From: Serratia liquefaciens ATCC 27592
Lineage (GTDB): Bacteria > Pseudomonadota > Gammaproteobacteria > Enterobacterales > Enterobacteriaceae
Assembly: GCF_000422085.1 (NCBI RefSeq)
Contig: NC_021741.1
Coordinates: 434,001-498,000, forward strand
Direction: 5' to 3'
DNA: 64,000 bases
Position numbers and translations under genes: made by a program. The notes beneath the pieces were generated by a model. The model was not told where the DNA came from and searched no databases. It was given only the letters and a program-made list of their open reading frames with translations. Below, piece after piece: positions 15,619-24,318 of the stretch; within the stretch, counting starts at the first letter, position 1; each line of letters starts with the position of its first letter.

Positions 15619-16860
15619 TCAGAAAAATGTCTCAATGGTTTCTATAACGTTGTAATTATCATCAATCACCAACAGCGTCTTCCATTTATCGAAGGTCAGA
15701 CAGGGGTGAGAGGTGGCAAACACCAGTATATCTCCAACCTGCACCGGGAAGTCTGCCGGGCAGCTTAACATGGCGTGCTGGTCCATAATCCCCTGGGTGG
15801 TTAACTGCTGCACGCCACTGTCTTGCCGAACCCCGTTGCGGTAATGGGCGATCGGCTGCGGTAATCCGGCGTCGAAAGCCGCGTCTCGCTTGCCAAAATT
15901 GACGATAACCCGGCCCGGCTCCGGCACCGACTGTACCAGCGCTATCAATTCCAATGCCGAGGTTAGCTCCCCCGCCAGATCGCAGGCGTAGCTATCGCGG
16001 GCCAGCACCGCATTTTGCGCGTCCTGATAAATTCCCCGATCGTGGGTGATGTAACAGCCGGGGCGGATCACCCGACGGCAGTTTTCCGGCAGCGACTCTT
16101 CACCCCAAACGCGGCAAACCACGTCATACCAGGAAGAGCCCGCACCGGTGAGGATTGCTTCTTCACCGCTGAGCAGACGTTGCCGGTGCAGTTCACGCAG
16201 CAAGCCGGCGGCGTCACGCAGGAACCGTTCGATTTTACTCTGGGCGTCGTCGCCGTGCATCACGCCTTCATATAGCTCGATACCCTGCAGGCGCAGCCCT
16301 GGCAGCCCGGCAATATCCTGCGCCAGTTGCTCGGCTTGTGCCACGCTACGGCAGCCGCAGCGGCCACCGGGCACGCCCAGTTCCAACAGGACATCCAGGG
16401 TTTGCCCATGCTGGCTGAAAAACGCCGAGAGGGCTTGCGCATTGCTCAGGCTGTCGATGCAGCAAAGGAAAAGGGTGGAGGGATGTTGCGCTTTCAATTC
16501 GGCCACGAGTCGCATATTGGCCTTGCCGACCAGTTGGTTGGCCATCAGTACCCGGGGGACGCCCGCCTCCATTGCCACCTTCGCCTGCCAGGCTGAACCG
16601 ACGCCCACCGCCCAGGCGCCCTGGGCTACCTGACGCTGGAAGATCCAGGGGGTCATGGTGGTTTTACCGTGCGGGGCCAGCGAGACGCCGCGTGCATCGG
16701 CATAGTTTTGCATCCAGGCGATATTGTTTTCCAGGCTGCTGAGCTTGATCACCGCGGCCGGCAGGCAGACATCTTCGTTAAGCAGGTTTGCCGGCGCAGA
16801 CGGGTCACTGCGCAGCACGGCGGCCTTATGGGTAACGGTGAAATCTTTTTGGTATTTCAT
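15619..16860 (-). CDS. PLP-dependent D-amino acid deaminase/aldolase-like enzyme (fold type III, DSD/DTA family)
   Basis: 413 aa. The N-terminal alanine-racemase-like barrel includes SLAPHGKTTMTPWIFQRQ, where Lys in HGKT is the expected PLP-binding residue. The C-terminal domain has the His/Cys metal site of the D-serine dehydratase/D-threonine aldolase family in MDQHAMLSC and SHPCLTFDKW. Family members deaminate D-serine or cleave D-threonine. It is divergent from the RpiR regulator and the D-aminoacylase operon, so it probably uses D-amino acids released by that deacylase. The exact substrate is not known. The start has AAGGATAATGTT upstream. Confidence 0.83.
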   Translation of the reverse strand: MKYQKDFTVTHKAAVLRSDPSAPANLLNEDVCLPAAVIKLSSLENNIAWMQNYADARGVSLAPHGKTTMTPWIFQRQVAQGAWAVGVGSAWQAKVAMEAGVPRVLMANQLVGKANMRLVAELKAQHPSTLFLCCIDSLSNAQALSAFFSQHGQTLDVLLELGVPGGRCGCRSVAQAEQLAQDIAGLPGLRLQGIELYEGVMHGDDAQSKIERFLRDAAGLLRELHRQRLLSGEEAILTGAGSSWYDVVCRVWGEESLPENCRRVIRPGCYITHDRGIYQDAQNAVLARDSYACDLAGELTSALELIALVQSVPEPGRVIVNFGKRDAAFDAGLPQPIAHYRNGVRQDSGVQQLTTQGIMDQHAMLSCPADFPVQVGDILVFATSHPCLTFDKWKTLLVIDDNYNVIETIETFF

Positions 16861-17053
16861 AACATTATCCTTTGGGTGCTCTATCTTTTTTAAATTGGGG
16901 TATCTTGATTTATTTATTTGATTTTAATTGGATTTAAATATTATTTTTTGATTTTAGGGTACAAAGTATCATTTTTAACGCTGATTTTTGTGTAGTCTTC
17001 CACTGTTTTCTTGCATTGTAAATGACAAAATTTAATCACTATGGGGTGAGGCG

Positions 17054-17917
17054 ATGGGGGTGGATATCGACATTATCTCGCGCATTACAGAGCTTTTTAT
17101 TGAGCTGAGCAGCGCCGAAAAACGTATCGCGCAATTCATTCTGGACGAGGCGGACGCGGCGACCGCTTTGCCGATTGCCGAGCTGGCCCGACAGGCCAAC
17201 GTCAGCCAGGCCTCGATCACGCGCTTCGCCAAAACGCTGGGCTGCCGTGACGTGCGTGACCTTAAGGTCAAGCTGGCGCAGTCGTTGGCGGTGGGGCAAC
17301 GGTTTATCCATGAAGAACCGGACCTGGAAGGGATCCAGGGGATTTACGAAACCATCATCAATGTCCTGACGATTAACCGCCGGACGATCGACGAGCCGGC
17401 GCTGGCCAAAGCGGTGGAGTGGCTCAGCGACGCGCGGCAAATTCTGGCCATTGGCATGGGGGGCGGTTCGACCATTTGTGCCGCTGAGGTACAGCACCGC
17501 CTGTTTCGGCTCGGGCTGCCGGTGACCGCGCAAAGCGACGGCTTGCTGGTGCGCATGATGGCGGCGGCGGTGGCCAGTCAGGATGTGGTGGTGGCGCTGT
17601 CGCTGGGCGGCTACACGCAGGAAGTGGTGGAAAGTGCGGCGATTGCTCGCCAGTACGGGGCCAAAGTGGTGGCCATCACGCCGGCAGGAACGCCGCTGGC
17701 GGCGCAGGCCGACGTGCTGTTGGCGCTGGTGGTGCGGGAAAATGATTACATCTATAAACCCAGCACTTCGCGCTACGCCATGTTGGCGATGGTCGACGTG
17801 CTGGCGACGGCGCTGGCCATGGCGAATAAACGCCAGTCCCGGGACCGTCTGCGTCGCATCAAGCTGGCGCTGGACAGTCACCGTGGAGGAGAAGATCGGC
17901 AGCCGCTGGGGGACTGA
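17054..17917 (+). CDS. RpiR/MurR-family transcriptional regulator (HTH-SIS)
   Basis: 287 aa. Residues 1-77 form the HTH_6 DNA-binding domain (IAELARQANVSQASITRFAKTLGC). Residues about 125-260 form a SIS domain (GMGGGSTICAAEVQHRLFRLG; LSLGGYTQEVVESAAIA). Members sense phosphosugars or related ligands. Here the gene heads the D-aminoacylase operon and diverges from the PLP deaminase, so it most likely controls both, and the 193-bp AT-rich gap (16861-17053) should hold its operator. GAGGCG precedes the ATG. Confidence 0.88.
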   Translation: MGVDIDIISRITELFIELSSAEKRIAQFILDEADAATALPIAELARQANVSQASITRFAKTLGCRDVRDLKVKLAQSLAVGQRFIHEEPDLEGIQGIYETIINVLTINRRTIDEPALAKAVEWLSDARQILAIGMGGGSTICAAEVQHRLFRLGLPVTAQSDGLLVRMMAAAVASQDVVVALSLGGYTQEVVESAAIARQYGAKVVAITPAGTPLAAQADVLLALVVRENDYIYKPSTSRYAMLAMVDVLATALAMANKRQSRDRLRRIKLALDSHRGGEDRQPLGD

Positions 17918-17955
17918 GTCGCTGCCCCAAGACACTAACCTGAGGATGATGATTC

Positions 17956-19416
17956 ATGCGGTATCAGTATCTGATTAAAAATGTCACGGTGATCGACGGC
18001 AGCGGCGGGCCGCAATACCGTGCCGATGTGGCGGTGAAAGACGATCGGATTGCGGCGATCGCACCCGCCATAGAGGCTGAAGCCGAGGTGGTGATCGACG
18101 GCCGGGGGCGGGTGCTGTCGCCGGGGTTTATCGACGTACATACTCACGACGACACCAATGTGATCCGCATGCCCGAGATGCTGCCGAAGATATCTCAGGG
18201 GGTGACAACGGTGATTGTCGGCAACTGCGGCATCAGTGCTGCCGGGGCGGTGATCAAAACCAGCGTGCCCGATCCAATGAACCTGCTGGGAGAAAAAGCG
18301 CATTTCGTTTACCCCACGATTGCCGATTATCGTCAGCAGGTCGAGGCCGCGACGCCGGCGGTGAATGTGGCGACGCTGATCGGGCACACCACGCTGCGCA
18401 GTAACCAGATGGACGACCTGTTTCGCCCGGCTAATGCCGAGGAAATCTGCGCCATGCGTGAGCAGCTGCGTGCCGCGTTGCAACAGGGCGCTTTGGGTCT
18501 GAGTACCGGCCTGGCGTATGCCTCGGCGTTCTCTGCCCCCACGCAAGAGGTGATGGCATTGGCGGAAGAGCTGGCGGGTGAGCAGGGGATTTACACCACT
18601 CACCTGCGTTCTGAATTTGAGCCCATACTCGAGGCAATGGAGGAGGCATTCCACATTGGCCGCCATGGCCGGGTGCCGGTGGTGATTTCGCACCACAAAT
18701 GCGCCGGGGCGAAAAACTGGGGCCGCACGCAGGAAACGCTCAAGCTGTTCGACAAGGTGCGCCAGACGCAGGACGTGTCCTGCGACTGTTACCCTTATTC
18801 CGCCAGTTCATCGACGCTGGATTTAAAACAGATCACCGATGAGTTCGATATCGTCATCACCTGGTCCGAACCGCACCCGGAGATGGCGGGGCAATCCTTG
18901 CGGGACATCGCCGGGGCCTGGTCAATGAGCCTGCATGAGGCCGGCAAACGGCTGATGCCGGCGGGGGCGATTTATTACAACATGGACGAGCAGGATGTGC
19001 GCCGGGTATTGCGCTATCCGCTGACCATGGTGGGATCGGATGGCTTGCCGAACGATCCGATGCCGCACCCGCGCCTGTGGGGCGCTTTTCCCCGCGTGCT
19101 GGGCCACTACAGCCGCGATGAAGGTTTGTTCCCGCTCACGGTGGCGGTGCACAAAATGAGCGGTATGTCGGCGGCGCGTTATCAACTGCCGCAGCGTGGG
19201 CTGATCAAAACAGGGTACTACGCCGATCTGGTATTGTTTGACGCATTGAAAGTGAAAGACAGCGCGACGTTCAGCCAACCGCAGCAACCCGCCGCAGGGA
19301 TCGACGCGGTGTGGGTGAACGGCGTACTGAGTTATCAACATCAGGCCGTGACCGGCCTGCGCGCCGGGCGGTTTTTGTGCCGTCAGGGCAACACAATCGA
19401 CAGGAGCAAGGCATGA
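17956..19416 (+). CDS. N-acyl-D-amino-acid deacylase (D-aminoacylase)
   Basis: 486 aa, amidohydrolase superfamily. It removes acyl groups from N-acyl-D-amino acids. The metal-binding motif is FIDVHTHDDTNVI near residues 55-68; later signatures are TTVIVGNCGISAAG, GLSTGLAYASAF, TTHLRSE, VVISHHKCAG and MVGSDGLPNDPMPHPRLWG, all typical of D-aminoacylases. It lies 38 nt after the RpiR gene with GAGGATGATGATTC upstream and overlaps the next gene by 4 nt (ATGA). The operon as a whole points to use of N-acetyl-D-amino acids as nutrients. Confidence 0.92.
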   Translation: MRYQYLIKNVTVIDGSGGPQYRADVAVKDDRIAAIAPAIEAEAEVVIDGRGRVLSPGFIDVHTHDDTNVIRMPEMLPKISQGVTTVIVGNCGISAAGAVIKTSVPDPMNLLGEKAHFVYPTIADYRQQVEAATPAVNVATLIGHTTLRSNQMDDLFRPANAEEICAMREQLRAALQQGALGLSTGLAYASAFSAPTQEVMALAEELAGEQGIYTTHLRSEFEPILEAMEEAFHIGRHGRVPVVISHHKCAGAKNWGRTQETLKLFDKVRQTQDVSCDCYPYSASSSTLDLKQITDEFDIVITWSEPHPEMAGQSLRDIAGAWSMSLHEAGKRLMPAGAIYYNMDEQDVRRVLRYPLTMVGSDGLPNDPMPHPRLWGAFPRVLGHYSRDEGLFPLTVAVHKMSGMSAARYQLPQRGLIKTGYYADLVLFDALKVKDSATFSQPQQPAAGIDAVWVNGVLSYQHQAVTGLRAGRFLCRQGNTIDRSKA

Positions 19417-19811
19417 CGATCAAAAGATACGGCATTGACGGCGGAACCGGGACCGGTGGGCAGCATCTGCCCTTTTCCCGCGCGGTAGAAGCCGGTGGCT
19501 GGTTGTACATTTCCGGCCAAACGCCGATGAAAGACGGCGAAGTGGTGGAGGGGGGGATTATCGATCAGTCTCGCCTGGCGATCCAAAACTGCCTGGATAT
19601 TATGGCGGAAGCGGGATATGGCCTGGAAGACGTGGTGCACGTTAAGGTCATTCTGACTGATGCGCGTTACTTCCAGTCATTCAATAAAGTCTTTCGCGAG
19701 TTCTTTGCCGCTCACCCCCCGGCACGGATTTGCGCGGTCGCCGATCTGGTGGTGGATTGCAAGGTTGAAGTGGATATCACCTGCTATAACGCCGCACGTA
19801 TTCCCCGCTAG
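19413..19811 (+). CDS. RidA-family protein of the D-amino acid operon
   Basis: 132 aa, a second RidA/YjgF paralogue in the window. Signatures are GGWLYISGQTPMKDGEV and ARICAVADLVVDCKVEVD; the latter retains the RxC element of the RidA C-terminal motif. The ATG at 19413 overlaps the deacylase stop. RidA-like proteins commonly accompany D-amino-acid enzymes, where they hydrolyse the imine products of PLP or flavin enzymes. Here the likely imine source is the divergent DSD-like enzyme. The longer open frame from 19311 runs inside the deacylase gene and was rejected. Confidence 0.9.
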   Translation: MTIKRYGIDGGTGTGGQHLPFSRAVEAGGWLYISGQTPMKDGEVVEGGIIDQSRLAIQNCLDIMAEAGYGLEDVVHVKVILTDARYFQSFNKVFREFFAAHPPARICAVADLVVDCKVEVDITCYNAARIPR

Positions 19812-20047
19812 AGCGCTTGCCGATTAAAGGGGGGGAAGCCACCCTCAGACCGCAGACAAACCCGCATAAGGGTTAAACCGGTAGGGGTCGAATATGTCGA
19901 CCCGATTTAACCGATTGATTATGCGATAGGGCGCAGCATGCAGCGCCCTTACTACGAAACTTGGGAGCACTTTGCCAGTGGCCTTAGGGGAAAAATCTCC
20001 CTTAATCATCATTTCACCAGGCGGTGGAGCTCCGTGGCGCGAGTCGG

Positions 20048-21616
20048 TTATTTGCTGACGCGATCGTAGTAGACCATGTCGGCGTTCAGACCCTGCTGAT
20101 AGCCTTTGACGTTATCGCGCAGCACCACTTCGGTTTTCGCCTGATCGATAAAGACATACGGAGAACTGCGTTGCAGTTCTTGCTGCATGGCAGTGTACAG
20201 CGCGCTGCGCTTGGCGGGATCGGCTTCGGCCACCGCCGCCAGCGTTTGCTGGTTCAACTGTGGGATCTGCCAGCCGTTGAGGCCTGCGACCGTGCTGGTC
20301 TTGCCGTCGTTATAGGCGAAGGCGCTGGCGTTGGAGTGGGCGTCGAAATAGTCCGGGATCCACAGGCGGATCGCCGCCTGATGCTGTCGGGCGCGTACCC
20401 GCGAATAAACCTGGCTGCCGGCGGCCGGCAACAGTTCCACCTTCACGCCGCCTTCGGCAAAGCTGGCCTGCAACGCCTGAGCAATAGTAATAAACGGCGG
20501 TTTGTTCTCGACGTCCAGCGTCAGCGAGGCATTGGTGATACCGGCCTTGGCCAGAATGGCCTTGGCTTTGGCCGGATCGAAACTGAACGGATTGTCTTTC
20601 AGCGCGCCCGGCAAGCCGACCGGCAGGAAGCTCTGGTGCACAAAATACTGGCCCTTCAGCAGGTCTTTAGTGATGCCCTGATAGTCGATCAGATAGCGCG
20701 CCGCTTCCCAGAACGCCGGGTTTTTCAACAGCGGATTGGCGGTATTGCCGGTGTTGAACACCAGGTAATTCTGCTCGGCAGAGGGGATTTCCAGCACCTT
20801 CACGCCCTGCTGATTTTTCAGCGCCACGGTTTGGTCCGGGCCCAGTTCGCGCGCCACATCAGCGTCACCTTGCTGGATCAACAGGCGGCGAGTGGCGGAG
20901 TCCGGCACGCTTTTAATGATGATGCTTTTCAGCAGTGGCTTGCTGCCCGGCGACGTCGGGTTGGCGTCCAGCACAATCGCCTGATGCGGTTGATAGACGC
21001 GCATTTTAAACGGCCCGCTGCCGGCGGAGTGCATTTTCAGCCAGGCATTGCCGTAGTCGCCGTCTTTGGCGTTAGGCTGCACCGCCTTGCTGTCGACGAT
21101 CGAGGCGATCGGCGTGGAGAGAATATTCAGCGCCACCGCAGGACTGACGTTCGCCGTCCAGCTCAGTTGCAGGCTGTGGTCGTCGATTTTTTTCAGCTGT
21201 GCGTCGATGTTGTCCGGCTGCCAGCCGAGAACGTTGAGGATAAACGCCGGTGACTTGTTCATCTTCACCGCGCGGCTAAAGGAAAAGATCACGTCATCGG
21301 CAGTCAGCGGGTTGCCGGAGGCGAAGGTCGCCTGCGGACGCAGTTTGATGGTCAGGGTTTTGGCCACGGCGTCGCCCTGCCAGCTTTCCGCCAGCACCGG
21401 TTCCACTTTCGCCGGATCGTCGCGATCCGCCTGCACCAGCCGCTGATACAGGCTTGGGACGGTCTGGATACTCGACAGCTCGTTGGCCTCCGCCGGATCC
21501 AGGCTGACGATATCGTCGAGCGATTGCACGACCACCAGCGTATTGGGCGGGGTGGCGGCCAGCGCGGAGGAGGACAGGGCGGCAAGCATTAACAGCGGCA
21601 GGACTTTGGCTTTCAT
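20048..21616 (-). CDS. ABC transporter solute-binding protein, family 5 (peptide/opine type)
   Basis: 522 aa with a signal peptide (KAKVLPLLMLAALSSSALA). The SBP_bac_5 layout is clear: SLDPAEANELSSIQTVPSLYQRLV, LTIKLRPQATFASGNPLTADDVIFSFSR, and VGLPGALKDNPFSFDPAKAKAIL. Such proteins bind peptides, opines or modified amino acids. No permease or ATPase gene is adjacent, so it is an orphan that must use another importer or one elsewhere. It is convergent with the D-aminoacylase operon, and an N-acyl-D-amino acid or D-peptide ligand is a reasonable guess. The start at 21616 is the signal-peptide Met with AAGGGA upstream. Confidence 0.86.
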   Translation of the reverse strand: MKAKVLPLLMLAALSSSALAATPPNTLVVVQSLDDIVSLDPAEANELSSIQTVPSLYQRLVQADRDDPAKVEPVLAESWQGDAVAKTLTIKLRPQATFASGNPLTADDVIFSFSRAVKMNKSPAFILNVLGWQPDNIDAQLKKIDDHSLQLSWTANVSPAVALNILSTPIASIVDSKAVQPNAKDGDYGNAWLKMHSAGSGPFKMRVYQPHQAIVLDANPTSPGSKPLLKSIIIKSVPDSATRRLLIQQGDADVARELGPDQTVALKNQQGVKVLEIPSAEQNYLVFNTGNTANPLLKNPAFWEAARYLIDYQGITKDLLKGQYFVHQSFLPVGLPGALKDNPFSFDPAKAKAILAKAGITNASLTLDVENKPPFITIAQALQASFAEGGVKVELLPAAGSQVYSRVRARQHQAAIRLWIPDYFDAHSNASAFAYNDGKTSTVAGLNGWQIPQLNQQTLAAVAEADPAKRSALYTAMQQELQRSSPYVFIDQAKTEVVLRDNVKGYQQGLNADMVYYDRVSK

Positions 21617-21818
21617 CGATGTTTTCCCTTGAATGTACGGCAAGAAATTATTGTTATCGTTTGTTTTCACGGCGTTTTCGCCGCCAGAATGCCACGGTAG
21701 AGTCTTTGTCGGCGGCTGACAAAGGCCAATCGGCTATTTGATATGCTTAAAATATATTAGACGGAAAAGGCGGGAGGGGGACGCAGCGTGCTGGATCACT
21801 GCGCCCCGGCAATGCAGA

Positions 21819-22838
21819 TTAAAACGTTTCGCTCAGGGTGGCGACTATCACCGCCTTGATGGTGTGCAGGCGGTTCTCGGCCTGATCGAACACCACGCTG
21901 TGTGCAGATTCGAACACCTCATCGGTGACTTCCATGCCGCCGTGCAGCCCGTATTGTTCGGCCATTTGCTTACCGAGCGTGGTCTGGTCGTCGTGAAACG
22001 CCGGCAGGCAGTGCAGGAATTTGACGTTCGGATTGCCGGTCAGTTTCACCATCGCCATATTGACCTGATAAGGCTTCAGCAGCGCGATACGCTCCTGCCA
22101 GGTTTCTTTCGGCTCGCCCATCGATACCCACACGTCGGTATACAGAAAGTCCGCGTCCTTCACCCCTTCGGCAATGTCTTCGGTCAGGGTGATCTTGGCG
22201 CCGGTCTGTTTCGCCAATGCCTGGCACTCTGCCACCAGCTCCGGCTGTGGCCAGCAGGCCTTCGGCGCCACCAGTCGCAGGTCCATGCCTGCCAGGGCGG
22301 CAGCTTCCAGCAGGGTGTTGCCCATGTTGTTGCGGGTGTCGCCAAGGTAGGCGAGCTTCACCTCGCTCAGCGGCTTGCCCGGTAGGTGCTCCTGTACGGT
22401 CAGCAGATCCGCCAGCAACTGGGTCGGATGGAACTCGTTGGTCAACCCGTTCCACACCGGTACGCCGGCATGGTTGGCCAGGGTTTCCACCAGCGCCTGA
22501 CCATAACCGCGGTATTGAATACCGTCATACATCCGGCCCAACACCCGGGCGGTGTCTTTCATCGACTCTTTATGGCCGATCTGGCTGCCGCTTGGGCCCA
22601 GATAGGTGACCTGAGCACCCTGATCGAAAGCGGCAACTTCGAAAGAGCATCGGGTACGGGTCGAGTCTTTTTCGAAGATGAGCGCAATGTTTTTGCCCTG
22701 CAGGTGGCGTTTTTCCTGGCCTTTCCGCTTGGCCTGCTTTAACTCGGCCGAAAGCTGCAGCAGCGCCTGAAGCTCCGCCGGGGTGAAATCCATTAACCTT
22801 AGGAAGTGACGTTTGTAGAACGGGTTTATGCTACTCAT
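21819..22838 (-). CDS. argI: Ornithine carbamoyltransferase
   Basis: 339 aa. It makes citrulline from ornithine and carbamoyl phosphate in arginine synthesis. Visible are the carbamoyl-phosphate motif [28 protein letters not shown], the LGDTRNNMG segment and the ornithine-side HCLPAFHD motif. It is divergent from rraB as in E. coli and preceded by a pair of ARG boxes. Similarity to PyrB in this same window is the expected paralogy of the two transcarbamoylases. Confidence 0.96.
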   Translation of the reverse strand: MSSINPFYKRHFLRLMDFTPAELQALLQLSAELKQAKRKGQEKRHLQGKNIALIFEKDSTRTRCSFEVAAFDQGAQVTYLGPSGSQIGHKESMKDTARVLGRMYDGIQYRGYGQALVETLANHAGVPVWNGLTNEFHPTQLLADLLTVQEHLPGKPLSEVKLAYLGDTRNNMGNTLLEAAALAGMDLRLVAPKACWPQPELVAECQALAKQTGAKITLTEDIAEGVKDADFLYTDVWVSMGEPKETWQERIALLKPYQVNMAMVKLTGNPNVKFLHCLPAFHDDQTTLGKQMAEQYGLHGGMEVTDEVFESAHSVVFDQAENRLHTIKAVIVATLSETF

Positions 22839-22861
22839 TGCCGTGTATCCTGATTGTTGTT

Positions 22862-22900
22862 ATTGAATTAAAATTCACTTTATATGTATGAATATTCAAT
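22862..22900 (-). promoter_or_regulatory. Tandem ARG boxes (ArgR operators) of argI
   Basis: Box 1 core is TGAATTAAAATTCA (22864-22877), a full match to TGAAT-WWWW-ATTCA. Box 2 core is TGTATGAATATTCA (22885-22898), with one half-site mismatch. Their centres are 21 bp apart, that is two 18-bp boxes with a 3-bp spacer, the geometry for binding one ArgR hexamer. They lie 24 bp upstream of the argI start codon. Confidence 0.92.
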
Positions 22901-23001
22901 TTCAACCCCGTGGGAGAAATCTTTCACGTTTATCGTGGAAGCAATGCCGACGGTGTGTGAAAATAGAAGGAATACAGGCCATTTGACTTGAGGATATAGG
23001 C

Positions 23002-23430
23002 ATGGCAAACCGCGAACAGCTAGAAGAACAACGTGAAGAGACCCGCCTGATCATCGAAGAACTGCTGGAAGACGGCAGCGATCCGGAAGCGCTCTACACT
23101 ATCGAACACCACCTTTCTGCTGAGAAGTTTGAAGTGCTGGAGCAGGCCGCCGTTGAAGCCTTCAAGTTGGGCTACGAAGTGACCGACGCCGAAGAGCTGG
23201 AAGTGGAAGACGGTACCCTGGTGATGTGCTGTGACGTGATCAGCGAAATCGGTCTCAACGCCGAGCTGATCGACACTCAGGTAGAGCAGCTGGTGGCGTT
23301 GGCGGCACGTTGCGGCGTCAACTACGACGGTTGGGGCACCTACTTTGAAGATCCGAACGGCGAAGAAGGTGACGACGACGAAGAAGAAGGTGACTTCATC
23401 GACGAAGACGACGACGGTAAACGCCATTAA
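23002..23430 (+). CDS. rraB: Ribonuclease E inhibitor RraB
   Basis: 142 aa. RraB binds the C-terminal scaffold of RNase E and lowers its activity on a subset of mRNAs. The N-terminus [26 protein letters not shown] and the very acidic tail ([18 protein letters not shown]) are characteristic. The position divergent from argI matches E. coli. A GC-rich terminator hairpin follows the stop. Confidence 0.96.
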   Translation: MANREQLEEQREETRLIIEELLEDGSDPEALYTIEHHLSAEKFEVLEQAAVEAFKLGYEVTDAEELEVEDGTLVMCCDVISEIGLNAELIDTQVEQLVALAARCGVNYDGWGTYFEDPNGEEGDDDEEEGDFIDEDDDGKRH

Positions 23431-23438
23431 TTAATCTT

Positions 23439-23462
23439 GTGGGCCGGCGCTCGCCGGCCCCG
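23439..23462 (+). terminator. GC-rich hairpin after rraB
   Basis: GGGCCGGCG-CTCG-CCGGCCCC forms a stem immediately after the rraB stop. There is no T-run, so its role as a terminator is likely but not certain. Confidence 0.55.
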
Positions 23463-23529
23463 CCTATCCCGCCGTTTTTCAAGCCGCAGCGCTAGCTGTA
23501 ACTTGAAATGCATAGGGCAGTTGAAGCAG

Positions 23530-24294
23530 ATGAAATACCAATCCCTGTTAGCCCCCATTTTAAACTTCCTGCATTGCGAAACCCCAGACGCCTGGATCGA
23601 CGCCGCCCGTCGTCCGGAAAACCTGCCGCTGTTGCTGACCGACCATATGGTGTGCGAGCTGAAAGCGGCGCAAACCGGCATGTGGCTAATTCGCCGTTAC
23701 GTGGCAGACAAGGAGAGCGGCGATGCCTTGTTGGCGCTGCTAAGGCCTTATGAAGCATTTCTGCATGAAGCGCAGGGCGTGCCGGAAGCCTTGTTCCAGC
23801 AAAACAATTTCACCCGCAAGATCTTGCCTAAGAACGGCTCGGCCTACGGCCAGGATCTGGCGGACAAGATGGTGTTGCTGATCAAAGAAGAGCTGCATCA
23901 TTTCTCGCAGGTGCTGGAGATCATGCTGGCGCGGCAGATCCCGTATAAGAAGATCACCGCCAGCCGCTATGCCAAAGGCATGATCCGCGAGATCCGCACC
24001 CACGATCCGGCCACGCTGATTGATAAGCTGATTTGCGGTGCCTATATCGAAGCCCGCTCCTGCGAGCGTTTTGCCCGGTTGGCACCGCATCTGGACGACG
24101 AGTTAAACCGTTTCTACGTTTCGCTGCTGCGCTCCGAAGCGCGCCACTATCAGGATTACCTGCAGCTTGCCGAACAGATAGCCGGTGGCGACATCAGTGA
24201 GCGGGTGGCCTATTTCGGCCGCATTGAAGCAGAGCTTATCCAAACGCCGGACAGCGAGTTCCGCTTCCACAGCGGCGTGCCCGCCTTCGCCTGA
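23530..24294 (+). CDS. miaE: tRNA-(ms2io6A)-hydroxylase MiaE
   Basis: 254 aa. MiaE is a carboxylate-bridged di-iron monooxygenase that hydroxylates ms2i6A37 in tRNAs reading UNN codons. Visible ligands are in the ferritin-like helices: KEELHHFSQVLEIM and CERFARLAPHLDDELNRFYVSLLRSEARHYQDY. The N-terminus MKYQSLLAPILNFLHCETPDAWIDAA matches the family. The start at 23530 is chosen by this match; the ribosome site is weak (GAAGCAG). The frame is open to 23437 but that part overlaps the rraB terminator. Confidence 0.93.
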   Translation: MKYQSLLAPILNFLHCETPDAWIDAARRPENLPLLLTDHMVCELKAAQTGMWLIRRYVADKESGDALLALLRPYEAFLHEAQGVPEALFQQNNFTRKILPKNGSAYGQDLADKMVLLIKEELHHFSQVLEIMLARQIPYKKITASRYAKGMIREIRTHDPATLIDKLICGAYIEARSCERFARLAPHLDDELNRFYVSLLRSEARHYQDYLQLAEQIAGGDISERVAYFGRIEAELIQTPDSEFRFHSGVPAFA

Positions 24295-24318
24295 TAGCCG
24301 GGCGCCCGCGCAACTCAG

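Noticed and set aside
20024..21253. 409-codon open frame on the plus strand
   Set aside because: Antisense to the solute-binding protein gene, which has a signal peptide and clear family motifs.
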